Origin: Collinsella aerofaciens
Lineage (GTDB): Bacteria > Actinomycetota > Coriobacteriia > Coriobacteriales > Coriobacteriaceae
Assembly (NCBI RefSeq): GCF_963360655.1
Contig: NZ_OY725712.1
Coordinates: 744,001 to 808,000, forward strand
Length of the DNA: 64,000 bases
Direction of reading: 5' to 3'
Part shown: one piece after another, positions 26,201 through 33,542 of the stretch
Layout of the letters: the number at the start of each line of letters is the position of its first letter
How positions within the stretch are numbered: the first letter of the stretch is position 1
Program-made: the position numbers and the translations under genes
Notes under the pieces: generated by a model
Database searches by the model: none
Seen by the model: only the letters and a program-made list of their open reading frames with translations
What the model was told of the DNA's origin: nothing

Positions 26201-26605
26201 GGAATCGGGGGTGGAGACATCGATATTCGTACCGATACCGATAGACGTGGGAACATAAATTCCCTTCTCCACGGTGGCCGTCGCTCTCGCTGAAGCCGCA
26301 TTCGCACTCTGAGCCTGCTCAGCACTATTTGAAGAGCCAGCCTCGCCGCCATTGGTCTCGTCGCTATTCTGGTTTTCGGCATCCTCGCTGGTGTTATCTA
26401 CAGCAGCGGACTCACTTGAGGAACCCCCCCCCATCACAGTTTCCTCGGTAGAATCTGTCTGGGCGTCGTTGGCAATGGCCTGCGAGATCGGAGGCATGAC
26501 GAGCGACAGTACCAGGCTCAAAACGGAGGCTCCGCACAAAACGCCTGCCAGTACACGGCGCGTCGCTTTATTACTCTGCTTAAATTTGTCCGAATTCGCT
26601 TTCAT
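23291..26605 (-). CDS. Large pilus tip adhesin candidate (LPLSG signal) with internal G9 tract
   Basis: A 1104-residue secreted protein. A signal peptide (about residues 18-45, ending IANDA) is followed by a Ser/Glu/Asn-rich linker (about 50-105). A large unassigned N-terminal region (about 110-600) is probably the binding domain. Then come SpaA-like repeats (TGTVSWTKVGEGD...GSEWKLTKT) and a Spy0128/FctA-type isopeptide domain (about 890-1050). It ends in LPLSG, a membrane helix and MHIRRKAN. A run of nine G residues covers codons 58-61 and could switch expression by slippage. It is the first gene of the operon, as expected for a tip or ancillary pilin. The ATG follows GGAGGAG. Confidence 0.85.
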   Translation of the reverse strand: MKANSDKFKQSNKATRRVLAGVLCGASVLSLVLSLVMPPISQAIANDAQTDSTEETVMGGGSSSESAAVDNTSEDAENQNSDETNGGEAGSSNSAEQAQSANAASARATATVEKGIYVPTSIGIGTNIDVSTPDSGVATYVGRDMYIGGKPSDTSNLDAKNAPTGSYAAEAEGLTLVRGKLAMNPVKESWPYQSIGAGFRFGTVGFGSQFRPVAGSTVLAVAGIKSAITKMSVGYSGDSPETTTVGAWKKGAWVGRQKSSEGATPSGFAYTAQIAGPITYWRDNNERQSVVTTQGNWYEGKNSQESNLFNQTVDLTNVNNNDYSSYNGEDGYLSKLSKQLNSFANTGTLEVGFASNHNNYVINKYDKTDCNYGLVFDESYKTIYSDCADTSLNGKKFKNSERLITFKGDNTSMQQVFTIDASQLSNTYNNEYYRGVDFAFEGIPKGASVVVNVTGPSNIEFHNGWRFWWNGTEISRGYETQYSGKELGEAYATASQSIMWNFVDTQSLTIRGGIAGENRADWGYGGTATGAKWTDDDPAAAMIGSILVPNGSFDDHVTTNGRVYVGVDFSMNSPKVAAAFGEGNSASVIDMDQERHNFPWSGSYTPDGSAVAWSKVDAANGNTSLPGSSWAIYGSVENAVAGKDAIVTVTDGGANDYASGDGKLQFNYLNQKANIGNSNDTNYFTYYIKEETAPAGYQKSDTIYYATMNNTGEKPNYVQGYVDENGKNVPFENNPTGAIPNTKIITGTVSWTKVGEGDTKHTPLAGSEWKLTKTNDADGAAVNQSWTVRDQVSDQSTSSDTTWVDTDTAPGKFKLEGLLPGTYTLVETQAPFGYELNKNTYKFTVDSTNGSITWKENEQLSIDSGTTYISDKCSATSVKIPVTKSVRNTDWPKDADDNYVPFEFSVVATGDYAAKAPMPEAPKISVAPKAGETDAAKLNNITATFGAMTFNKSHLSTEAGTNKDYAKTYTYTVKEVAPTTGAIDKLRYSKAEYQVAVTVKAVMNETTGKYTGLTTSTTVTQMKDDMGNTLGKNGQGVAVQTSAGADPTIIPVSTFTNTYSTSLPLSGMSGVTLTYLAGAAVLCAAAAWMHIRRKANAKGGERRE
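26424..26432 (-). repeat. G9 homopolymer in the tip adhesin gene (possible phase-variation tract)
   Basis: Nine consecutive C on the plus strand are nine G in the coding strand (codons 58-61, Met-Gly-Gly-Gly). Tracts of this length early in surface-protein genes are classical sites of slipped-strand frameshifting. The current length keeps the frame open. Confidence 0.6.
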
Positions 26606-27065
26606 CGATGTCTCCTCCCCAAGAGACCGCGATCTCGCTCTTTCCCTATCAAACGTATCTGCGCAATCTGTAATTGCACACGCTTATTGTACATATTGTA
26701 ACGATTGTTTGAACATCTAAGCAAAAATACCGATAGTTTTGTAGCGAATTCTCAATTCTCTTGACATTTGCTCGGATTTACCTTCGTTTATTCGCTATTT
26801 AGTTTTTATTTCTGCTGTTAATTTAGTTGCCTATCATTTTTTAATAGCATTTTATTTATTTGCACAACATTTTGCTCAAGAGTAAACATCCTGTGAACGG
26901 TTGAAAATCGACCGTGAGCGGTAGGTCATCAACCGGGAGGAATAGACTACCAAATTGGTGGGAATATCTTTAACCCATCGGTAGTTAGAAGCGAGATGTT
27001 CATACAACAAAATTTGAATTTGCGCGCAGTTTTTAGGCATCAATTCGCCCAAATCGCCTGAGGCT
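26606..27065 (-). promoter_or_regulatory. AT-rich upstream region of the pilus operon
   Basis: About 460 bp without a supported gene and much more AT-rich than the rest of the window. On the minus strand a possible promoter is TTGCTT, 18 nt, TACAAT (near 26695-26725), about 100 nt upstream of the tip gene start. No regulator gene is adjacent. Confidence 0.4.
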
Positions 27066-27095
27066 ACCGCAAAGGGGCCTGCTCCCTTTTGCGGT
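27066..27095. repeat. GGGGACAGGCACC-like hairpin, copy c
   Basis: ACCGCAAAGGG pairs with CCCTTTTGCGGT with one bulge. On the minus strand the loop reads GGGAGCAGGCCCC. It lies just after the HAD gene stop. Confidence 0.65.
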
Positions 27096-27110
27096 GGTTC
27101 TCCCCCAGCG

Positions 27111-27932
27111 CTACAGCAGATGCTCCTCGATAAAGATCGCGATGCCGTCTTTGTCGTTACTCGCGGTTACAAAGTCGGCGGCGGCCCGGGTGGCGTCGCT
27201 GCCGTTTGCCATGGCCACGCCCACGCCGGCGTCGGCCACCATGCAGGTGTCGTTGTCCGCATCGCCAAACACGCAGATGTCCTGGAGCTCCATGTCGTTG
27301 AGCTCCGCCACGCGTACAAGGCCGCGCGTCTTGGACACGCGCGGATCCATGAACTCGTAGAGCCGCTGCGTGGTCTGCAGGGCCGCTGCCTTAACGGTGC
27401 TATCGGCAAACGTCGACGCCCGCTCAATCACCCGCGGCATTACCTCGGGCGCCATGGTAAACATCACCTTGGGCTGCGGCTCGCGCAAAAACTCGGCAAA
27501 ATCGACCACCTGGTAGGGAACGCCGTCGACGCGCGACAGGTGCTCGACGCACGCGTTGCTCTCGGGCACGTAGAACACGCCGTCTCGGGGGCAGACGGGC
27601 GTTGCCGGAAGGTCCGCCATGTGCTTGCAGATGCGCGCGATGGTCTCGCCCGGCAGCGGATAGCTCAGCTCGTTGATGTCGTGCGCGCGGTCGATGACCT
27701 CGGCGCCACCGCAGCCCACGAGCACGTCCACCAGGCCTTCGATGCCCCAGAGCTCGTACATGGCCTCGGTCGCATGGGCGTCGCGCCCGGTGCACAGGCC
27801 AAAGAGCACGCCGCGCTCGCGCAGGGCGCGGATCGCCGCCACGGTGCGCGGGGACACCGTGTGCTGGCTCGTGAGCAGCGTGCCGTCGATATCGCAGAAC
27901 ACGGCTTTGATGTGGCTGAAGGTGGTGTCCAT
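27111..27932 (-). CDS. HAD-superfamily Cof-type sugar/nucleotide phosphatase
   Basis: A 273-residue HAD hydrolase of the Cof/YkrA-type subfamily (cap type IIB), likely to remove phosphate from sugar phosphates or cofactors in the cytosol. Motif I is VFCDIDGTLL (about residues 11-20), motif II LCTGRD (about 45-50), and motif IV VFGDADNDTCMVADAGVGVAM near the C-terminus supplies the Mg-binding aspartates. I chose the ATG preceded by AGAAAGG; an upstream in-frame extension of 32 residues lacks a ribosome site. It is monocistronic between two palindromic repeats. Confidence 0.88.
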   Translation of the reverse strand: MDTTFSHIKAVFCDIDGTLLTSQHTVSPRTVAAIRALRERGVLFGLCTGRDAHATEAMYELWGIEGLVDVLVGCGGAEVIDRAHDINELSYPLPGETIARICKHMADLPATPVCPRDGVFYVPESNACVEHLSRVDGVPYQVVDFAEFLREPQPKVMFTMAPEVMPRVIERASTFADSTVKAAALQTTQRLYEFMDPRVSKTRGLVRVAELNDMELQDICVFGDADNDTCMVADAGVGVAMANGSDATRAAADFVTASNDKDGIAIFIEEHLL

Positions 27933-28020
27933 GGGGGCCTTTCTGGGTTGTGCGGCGGTGTGGGGTGTATTCGTGAACGGCGTACATGGTATACCAAGGC
28001 ACAGGCCGTTGGGGCCCGAT

Positions 28021-28053
28021 CGCCACAAAGGTGCCTGTCCCCCTTTGTGGTGG
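28021..28053. repeat. GGGGACAGGCACC-loop hairpin, copy d
   Basis: CCACAAAG pairs with CTTTGTGG. The minus-strand loop reads GGGGGACAGGCACC. It lies in the gap between the HAD and MFS genes, 33 bp before repeat A2. Confidence 0.75.
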
Positions 28054-28085
28054 CCGAACTCGAAGGGTGGCCGGACCCGGGGCGC

Positions 28086-28150
28086 AAACCATCACAACAT
28101 TCGACGTTTTTCGGCAAAATCGCGATTTTCGCTGAATGTTGTGATGGTTT
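28086..28150. repeat. 65-bp palindromic repeat, copy A2
   Basis: Same 19-bp arms as A1 with one change in the right arm. It directly abuts the stop codon of the MFS gene and could end that transcript. Confidence 0.85.
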
Positions 28151-29431
28151 TTACTGCCTTGCGGCACGATCAAAGTGCCGGCGGCCAAACAGCAGCAGCG
28201 CCGCGGGAACCGCCGTCACGACCATGCCCGCCCCGATGAGCGTCTGCTGTACGCCAAATGTCGCCGCCAGCCACGGGGCAATCGCCAGCGGCGCCACGCC
28301 GGCGAACATATTGCCAAAGCCCATGACCGAGTTGACGCGGCCGAGCTGTCCGAGCGGGGCCGTCGTTTGCACGATCGTGTTGTGGAGCGGGTTGACGACG
28401 CCCCAGGCCACGCCCAGGGCAATCTGGCCGACGAGGGCTACACCCACGTACGGTGTCCCCACATAGAGCAAACTTCCCAGGCCCACGGACATGAGCGCCA
28501 CGAGCAGGGTTTTAAGGTTGACCAGGTGCGGCGGCAAGCGGAGCGCGAGGACGGCGCCCAGCACCGCGCCCAAACCGCTGGCCGACGAGAGCCAGCCCAT
28601 CCATTCGACACCGACATGTAGGACATCGCGGTAGAAGAACGACTCCAGTGGATCGAAGGCGCCGTAGCCAAAGTTTGAAAGAAAAATAATGCAGAACAGC
28701 AGGGCGAGGATGCTATTGGTAAAGACCGTCTTGATACTGGTCGCGAAGGTGACGCGGGCGGATGTGCTGGGGTTGGAGCTTTGTCCCGCACGCCCCCCTT
28801 CCTCTGCCGAATCGGCATCCGCATCTCCGGCGACATGGCTGGTCTGCGGTCTAAAGCCCCAACCGGCGACGAGCGCCAGTACGGTAAAGATCATCATGAG
28901 CACGAACACCGCACGCGACGACGCAGCAGCTGCGACAAAGCCGCCCAGTGTGGGGCCGACGATAATGCTCACGTTGGAGAACATGGCGATGGCGGAGTTG
29001 ATGTCTTTGAGCTCGACAGGATCGTCAGTGAGGTAGGCTGGATAGGATGTGGCGATGGGCTGGGCGAATCCCATCACAAAGCCCAGGAGCACCGCGCCGA
29101 GCAGGACGATGCCGGTCGCGCTGCCAAAAACGAGGATCGCCGCGCCGGTTGCCAACGTGCCCACGATGCTCAGCAAGAAATGACGGCGCGGGCCCCAGGC
29201 GTCAAGCGCCGCGCCACCCGCAAAGGATCCCAAGATCACGAATACGTTCATAAACAGGACGGCCAGCGATGTCGCCACAACCGAAGCGTCGTCTGCATAG
29301 GTGAGCGTTCCGATGACGCCGATAAAGTAGCTGGTCTGAAAACCGGTGTAGATGAGAAAGCGCATCGCCACCAGGCGCTTGGCCTGCACGGACAGCGATG
29401 ATCGAGGCTTTGAGAAAAGAAAGGCGAGCAT
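28151..29431 (-). CDS. Major facilitator superfamily transporter
   Basis: A 426-residue membrane protein with about 12 predicted helices and a central charged loop near residues 190-215 (DADADSAEEGGRAGQ). It resembles drug- or metabolite-efflux MFS proteins of the MFS_1/MFS_3 group (for example YfiS- or enterobactin exporter-like); the substrate is not evident. The chosen ATG follows AAGGAG at 5 nt, and an in-frame extension of 13 residues is unlikely. It is monocistronic; the upstream gap holds short palindromes including TTGGTAGAT/ATCTACCAA (29561-29597). Confidence 0.85.
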   Translation of the reverse strand: MLAFLFSKPRSSLSVQAKRLVAMRFLIYTGFQTSYFIGVIGTLTYADDASVVATSLAVLFMNVFVILGSFAGGAALDAWGPRRHFLLSIVGTLATGAAILVFGSATGIVLLGAVLLGFVMGFAQPIATSYPAYLTDDPVELKDINSAIAMFSNVSIIVGPTLGGFVAAAASSRAVFVLMMIFTVLALVAGWGFRPQTSHVAGDADADSAEEGGRAGQSSNPSTSARVTFATSIKTVFTNSILALLFCIIFLSNFGYGAFDPLESFFYRDVLHVGVEWMGWLSSASGLGAVLGAVLALRLPPHLVNLKTLLVALMSVGLGSLLYVGTPYVGVALVGQIALGVAWGVVNPLHNTIVQTTAPLGQLGRVNSVMGFGNMFAGVAPLAIAPWLAATFGVQQTLIGAGMVVTAVPAALLLFGRRHFDRAARQ

Positions 29432-29605
29432 GGAGACTCCTTGTTTCATACGAATACGGGCGGCGGGCATTCGCCACCGTCTGTCAAATCAATCTATCCG
29501 CATGAAACATTAAGGACGCATCAAGCCCCTTCTCTCCGTTTTTCGCCCGTCATGAACTACTTGGTAGATTTTAAGGCATGTCCCACGCATCTACCAAAGC
29601 AAAAA

Positions 29606-29638
29606 CCACCACAAAGGTGTCTGGCCCCTTTGTGGCGG
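29606..29638. repeat. GGGGACAGGCACC-like hairpin, copy e
   Basis: CCACCACAAAG pairs with CTTTGTGGCGG (one G-T pair). The minus-strand loop reads GGGGCCAGACACC. Confidence 0.7.
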
Positions 29639-29657
29639 AAATGACGTTTGCCCAGAT

Positions 29658-29698
29658 AAAACCTGCCAAATTAAACCTGTCCCTTTTTGGCAGGTTTT
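29658..29698 (-). terminator. Terminator of the moaA/moaC-mobB operon (hairpin copy f)
   Basis: A perfect 13-bp stem, AAAACCTGCCAAA with TTTGGCAGGTTTT, overlaps the stop codon. On the minus strand it is followed by TATCTG after the TTTT of the stem. Its loop AGGGACAGGTTTA is identical to the loop at 62599-62625, so it belongs to the palindrome family as well. Confidence 0.75.
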
Positions 29699-30995
29699 AG
29701 GCTAGATGATCTTGGATGAGATCGCAGATGGCTCGGGCGTCGTTGATGTTGATGGCTCGGGTCGCAAAGCCAGCATCGAAGGCCTGACGCGCCAGGGCTT
29801 CGTTGCAGGCAAGGGCCAGCGTGTGACCGTCGACCAGGTCGAGCGAGCTCTTGCCGCGCAGACGGTCGACACCAGAGCGCGCGACCACGATGTTGTCGAA
29901 GCCCTCGGTCTTGTAGCCCTCGATGATCACCACGTCGACATCGTTGTAACGCGACAGCAGCTCGCGTGCGGGCATCTCGTCCTCCTCGCGCGTGTCGGCG
30001 TACTCCGCCCAGCGCGTGGCGCAGATGAGTCCCACGTGCTTGGATCCGGCCTGATGATGGCGCCAGGTGTCCTTAGCGGGTACATCGATATCAAAGCCGT
30101 GATGCCCATGATGCTTGAGCGAACCCACGCGCAGGCCGCGGCGGGTGAGCTCGGCGATAACCTTCTCGACGAGTGTGGTCTTGCCCGAGTTCTGGTAGCC
30201 GATAAACGCGATCGCGGGGACAGCCGGGGCCGGAGCTGCGGGCGCGACGGCGACGGGTGCGCTCGCGGGCGCGGCACCGTCAGCGGCCACGGCCTTAGCA
30301 GCAGCAACCTGACGCTCGGCACGATCCCACACGCCCGAGCGGCCGCCCTCCTTGTGCAACAGGCGCACGTCGACGATCTCCATGCCGCGATCTACCGCCT
30401 TGCACATGTCGTAGATGGTCAGACATGCGGCACTCGCGCCGGTCAACGCCTCCATCTCGATACCCGTCTTGCCCGTCACGCCCGCCGTGACCAGCACGTG
30501 AAAGCCGACCTGCCCGTCCGCGCGCGCCGGCACCCAGCCCTCGGGCATGTCCTCGGCCGGCGTCCCCGCCGGAGCGATGGGCGCAATATCGCACTTGCTC
30601 TTGGTAATGAGCAGCGGATGGCACATGGGGATGATGTCGCTCGTGCGCTTGATGGCCATAATGCCCGCCACGCGCGCGCAGGCAAGCACGTCGCCCTTTT
30701 TGGCGCGGTCCTGCAGCACCATGGCTTGCGTCTCGGGGTGCATGAGGATGGTGCCCTCGGCGATGGCAATGCGATGGGTCTCGGCCTTGTCGGACACGTC
30801 GACCATGCGCACCTCGCCCTTGGCGTCCACGTGCGTCAGCTCGTCGCGGCGCGCGTCACGGGCGGGCTCGGCGGCAGCGCTGGCAGTCGGCTGCACGACC
30901 GTGGCGACATCGCCGGCCGCAGCCGTGGCTTTATGGGCAGACATCGCGGCCCTGCGAGCGGCCTTGGTGGCATCGGCGTACCTGCTCTTGGCCAT
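29697..30995 (-). CDS. MoaC-MobB fusion: cyclic pyranopterin monophosphate synthase plus Mo-cofactor GTPase
   Basis: A 432-residue two-domain protein. Residues about 52-230 are MoaC (LTHVDAKGEVRMVDV, the catalytic-site MCHPLLITKSKCD, and GKTGIEMEALTGASAACLTIYDMCKA), which converts the MoaA product to cyclic pyranopterin monophosphate. An Ala/Pro linker (about 231-260) leads to MobB (about 261-432), with Walker A GYQNSGKTT and GSLKHHGHHGFD, which helps load molybdenum-guanine dinucleotide cofactors. An Ala-rich N-terminal tail precedes MoaC. The ATG has GGAGG 6 nt upstream and lies 4 nt after the moaA stop, so the two are co-translated. Fusion of an early and a late pathway step is unusual. 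Confidence 0.9.
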   Translation of the reverse strand: MAKSRYADATKAARRAAMSAHKATAAAGDVATVVQPTASAAAEPARDARRDELTHVDAKGEVRMVDVSDKAETHRIAIAEGTILMHPETQAMVLQDRAKKGDVLACARVAGIMAIKRTSDIIPMCHPLLITKSKCDIAPIAPAGTPAEDMPEGWVPARADGQVGFHVLVTAGVTGKTGIEMEALTGASAACLTIYDMCKAVDRGMEIVDVRLLHKEGGRSGVWDRAERQVAAAKAVAADGAAPASAPVAVAPAAPAPAVPAIAFIGYQNSGKTTLVEKVIAELTRRGLRVGSLKHHGHHGFDIDVPAKDTWRHHQAGSKHVGLICATRWAEYADTREEDEMPARELLSRYNDVDVVIIEGYKTEGFDNIVVARSGVDRLRGKSSLDLVDGHTLALACNEALARQAFDAGFATRAININDARAICDLIQDHLA

Positions 30996-30999
30996 ATGA

Positions 31000-32055
31000 T
31001 CATCCTCCGATTTGGGACATAAATCGTTGCGTGCCCTCAATTATCGCGTGTTCCTGCGGTTTGTGGGCGACGGCATCGCGCCAAATCGAAAGTACCTGCA
31101 TATCATCACCACGGCGCAGGGCGTCGCGCACCGAATACTCGGCATCGCTGAACAGGCACGGACGCACGTTGCCATCGGCCGTCAGACGCAGACGGTTGCA
31201 ATACGCACAAAAATGATTGGACATGGCGCTAATGAAGCCGACCGTTCCCGCCGCGCCCGGAAAGTGCCAATAGCGCGCAGGGCCCGCGCCGGCAGGAGCG
31301 TCGTTGATGTCGAGCGGCTCGAGCTCGCCCAGTCCCGCCGCGGCGGCCCCGGCATTGATGCGCGCCCGCAGCTCGTCGCTCGGCACGGTATCGCTCGCGT
31401 CCCACAGCTCGGGATTGAGCGCGGGCGCATGCGGGTCCACAGCGCAATGCGAGCTTGTGTGCTCGTCGCCGATGGGCATGTATTCGATAAAGCGCAGGTG
31501 GATGGGGCGGTCGAGCGTGAGCCGCGCAAGGGCCGCCACATCCTGGTTGAGCCGGCGCACAACAACGCAGTTGACCTTAACGGGCTCAAAGCCCCAAGCT
31601 AGCGCCGCGTCGATGCCCGTCATGGTCTGCTCGAGTCGGCCCAGACGCGTGATCTTTCCAAAGAGCGTAGGGTCAAGCGTATCGAGTGAGATGTTGACGC
31701 GGTTAAGCCCGGCATCTTTGAGCTGCGGCGCCAACTTGGGCAGCAGGGCACCGTTGGTGGTAAGCGAGATGTCCTCGATCTGCGGGATTGCGCGGATGTC
31801 ACGAATGAGCGGGATGATGCGGCGGCTGACCAGCGGCTCGCCGCCCGTCAGGCGTACGCGGCGAATGCCCTCCCCCGCCACCAAGCGCACAAAGCGGGCG
31901 ATTTCCTCGGCGCTGAGCAGCTCGTCGTGTGCACGGGGCGCCACGCCATCGGCCGGCATGCAATAGATGCAGCGGAAATTGCACTTGTCGGTAACGGCAA
32001 TGCGCAGGTAGTTGATATCGCGGCCAAAGCCGTCATGTTGCACGTGCCCGTCCAC
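31000..32055 (-). CDS. moaA: GTP 3',8-cyclase (molybdenum cofactor step 1)
   Basis: A 351-residue radical SAM enzyme that rearranges GTP to 3',8-cyclo-7,8-dihydro-GTP. The SAM cluster cysteines are in CNFRCIYC (about residues 25-32), TGGEP follows (about 70), and a second cluster is suggested by HFCAYCNRLRLTADG and CLF near the C-terminus. The protein ends in the conserved Gly-Gly that is needed for activity. The start is GTG, with GAGGAGGG upstream. The next gene is the MoaC-MobB fusion, so this operon covers steps 1 and 2 and nucleotide attachment; the other mo genes are outside the window. Confidence 0.93.
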   Translation of the reverse strand: MDGHVQHDGFGRDINYLRIAVTDKCNFRCIYCMPADGVAPRAHDELLSAEEIARFVRLVAGEGIRRVRLTGGEPLVSRRIIPLIRDIRAIPQIEDISLTTNGALLPKLAPQLKDAGLNRVNISLDTLDPTLFGKITRLGRLEQTMTGIDAALAWGFEPVKVNCVVVRRLNQDVAALARLTLDRPIHLRFIEYMPIGDEHTSSHCAVDPHAPALNPELWDASDTVPSDELRARINAGAAAAGLGELEPLDINDAPAGAGPARYWHFPGAAGTVGFISAMSNHFCAYCNRLRLTADGNVRPCLFSDAEYSVRDALRRGDDMQVLSIWRDAVAHKPQEHAIIEGTQRFMSQIGG

Positions 32056-32187
32056 GCAGCCCTCCTCTCACGCGGCGTTTTATTCTTCGGAAAACATAAT
32101 ACCCCACGAGAGAATCATGCCGACACCCGTACGACAGGACAGGTCGCTTCGAGCAAAACGGACTTTCCAAGCCCATCCTCAGCACGC

Positions 32188-32252
32188 AAACCATCACAAC
32201 ATTCGATGCTTTTCTCGTTTTTGGCAAAAAACGTCGAATGTTGTGATGGTCT
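32188..32252. repeat. 65-bp palindromic repeat, copy A3
   Basis: Arms as in A1. The loop is inverted relative to A1 and A2. It lies 38 bp downstream of the 345-residue nuclease-like protein gene. Confidence 0.85.
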
Positions 32253-32289
32253 GCCTGCCGCAGCGCCCCGTAGAAGGACCAAAGCACCC

Positions 32290-33327
32290 CTAAAGGCCGC
32301 CGTCCCAGTGCCGAATCACGAATTCTCGCAGGTCGTTTTGACGTTTCTGAAACACCTCGCTTCGGTCGCACTTAAGGCCCATAGCGAGTGCGATGGCATT
32401 CATCGCCCGGTGCAATTGCAGCTGGTGGGCAAACTGAGTCCCGGTGAGGACGATCATCCTAAAGCCCAGCGCACTCAGCACGGTCATACGCTCCGCATCC
32501 GACGCGCTGCGCTGTTTATCAAGATGGTCCGAGCCGTTGTATTCAATCCCTGTACCGCTTGCAGGCGCATATACGTCAATCTCGAAATACCCGGCCTTTG
32601 CGAGATACTTGAACTCGTTGGGAACATCGACCCGATGGTTGAGCTCGATCTTGGCGTATCCCAGCCCGCCCTGGGAACGTTTTGCTACGACCATGATTGC
32701 GGTGGCCGTCTCCATGGGCGACCGCGCGCCATCGTGCACGCGCTTGAGCACAGCGGCCGCGCGTATAGCCCCCTGACGAGATCGGTTCTCATTGCAATAA
32801 GCAATCAAGTCGGCAACGGTATACCTCTGCCCCATCTCGATATAATCGCCTGTCGACAGATGATTCAAATGGTATCGGGCACAGATTTCGTAGCCATATT
32901 CCAGCTGCTCGGACTCGCTCATCCACGAGCCCGCCTGGACAAAGCACATGGCCTCATCAACCACCAGAAGGCCCTCCGCCACCTCGATAAGATGGCCTGG
33001 AGGTATCGGCGCCCCAAACACGTGGCACCTAAATCCAGCCGGCGTCGAGCGCTCAAAATCAAAGTTGACGAGCGTGTCGATATGATCGAGCTCTTCTCGC
33101 GGAATACCAAGCGAAACCAGATAGTCGGTAACGATCCCAACTGCCGTTGAAGCCCTCAGTCCCTTGGCATCGAGTCCCAATTTGGGCAGGCTCGCGGTCG
33201 GCTCCCCCTCGTTGGCAAGCGAGTCCTCATCGTATAGACTGCTTGCTCGCGAGAGCGGCTCGGACGGGCGCGCCACGTTGTGGTACAGCCAGGCAGTCTT
33301 ATGGGACAGGACGATCGGCAGATCCAT
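32290..33327 (-). CDS. Unknown protein with a DUF559/Vsr-like nuclease C-terminus
   Basis: A 345-residue protein. The N-terminal about 200 residues are not recognised. The C-terminal part has FEIDVYAP, then GIEYNGSDH and a downstream helix leading to GFRMIVLTG (about residues 235-300). This Asp...Glu-Tyr-x-Gly-x-x-His pattern recalls DUF559/Vsr-like PD-(D/E)XK endonuclease folds. The ATG is preceded by GGAGG at 4 nt. It stands alone, flanked at about 40 and 100 bp by inverted copies A3 and A4 of the 65-bp palindrome. Its role is unknown; a DNA-repair or defence nuclease is only a suggestion. Confidence 0.6.
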   Translation of the reverse strand: MDLPIVLSHKTAWLYHNVARPSEPLSRASSLYDEDSLANEGEPTASLPKLGLDAKGLRASTAVGIVTDYLVSLGIPREELDHIDTLVNFDFERSTPAGFRCHVFGAPIPPGHLIEVAEGLLVVDEAMCFVQAGSWMSESEQLEYGYEICARYHLNHLSTGDYIEMGQRYTVADLIAYCNENRSRQGAIRAAAVLKRVHDGARSPMETATAIMVVAKRSQGGLGYAKIELNHRVDVPNEFKYLAKAGYFEIDVYAPASGTGIEYNGSDHLDKQRSASDAERMTVLSALGFRMIVLTGTQFAHQLQLHRAMNAIALAMGLKCDRSEVFQKRQNDLREFVIRHWDGGL

Positions 33328-33428
33328 GAGCCCTCCAATGGAGTCGGATAACCAACCTTATTCCCCTGCTCACGGGTTCGCACACCTTCGTGCGCAAGAA
33401 AGCGATTCCACTCGATCGAGTGGCAGAA

Positions 33429-33493
33429 AAACCATCACAACATTCGATGCTTTTCCCGATTTTGGCAAAAAACGTCGAATGTTGTGATGGTTT
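33429..33493. repeat. 65-bp palindromic repeat, copy A4
   Basis: Perfect 19-bp arms, with a loop nearly identical to A3. It lies about 100 bp upstream of the nuclease-like gene and 50 bp past the end of the ABC exporter gene. Confidence 0.85.
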
Positions 33494-33542
33494 GAGGCGA
33501 GGTGAGGGGCACGGAGGGATCAAAGCATCGTGCTCGAACGGG

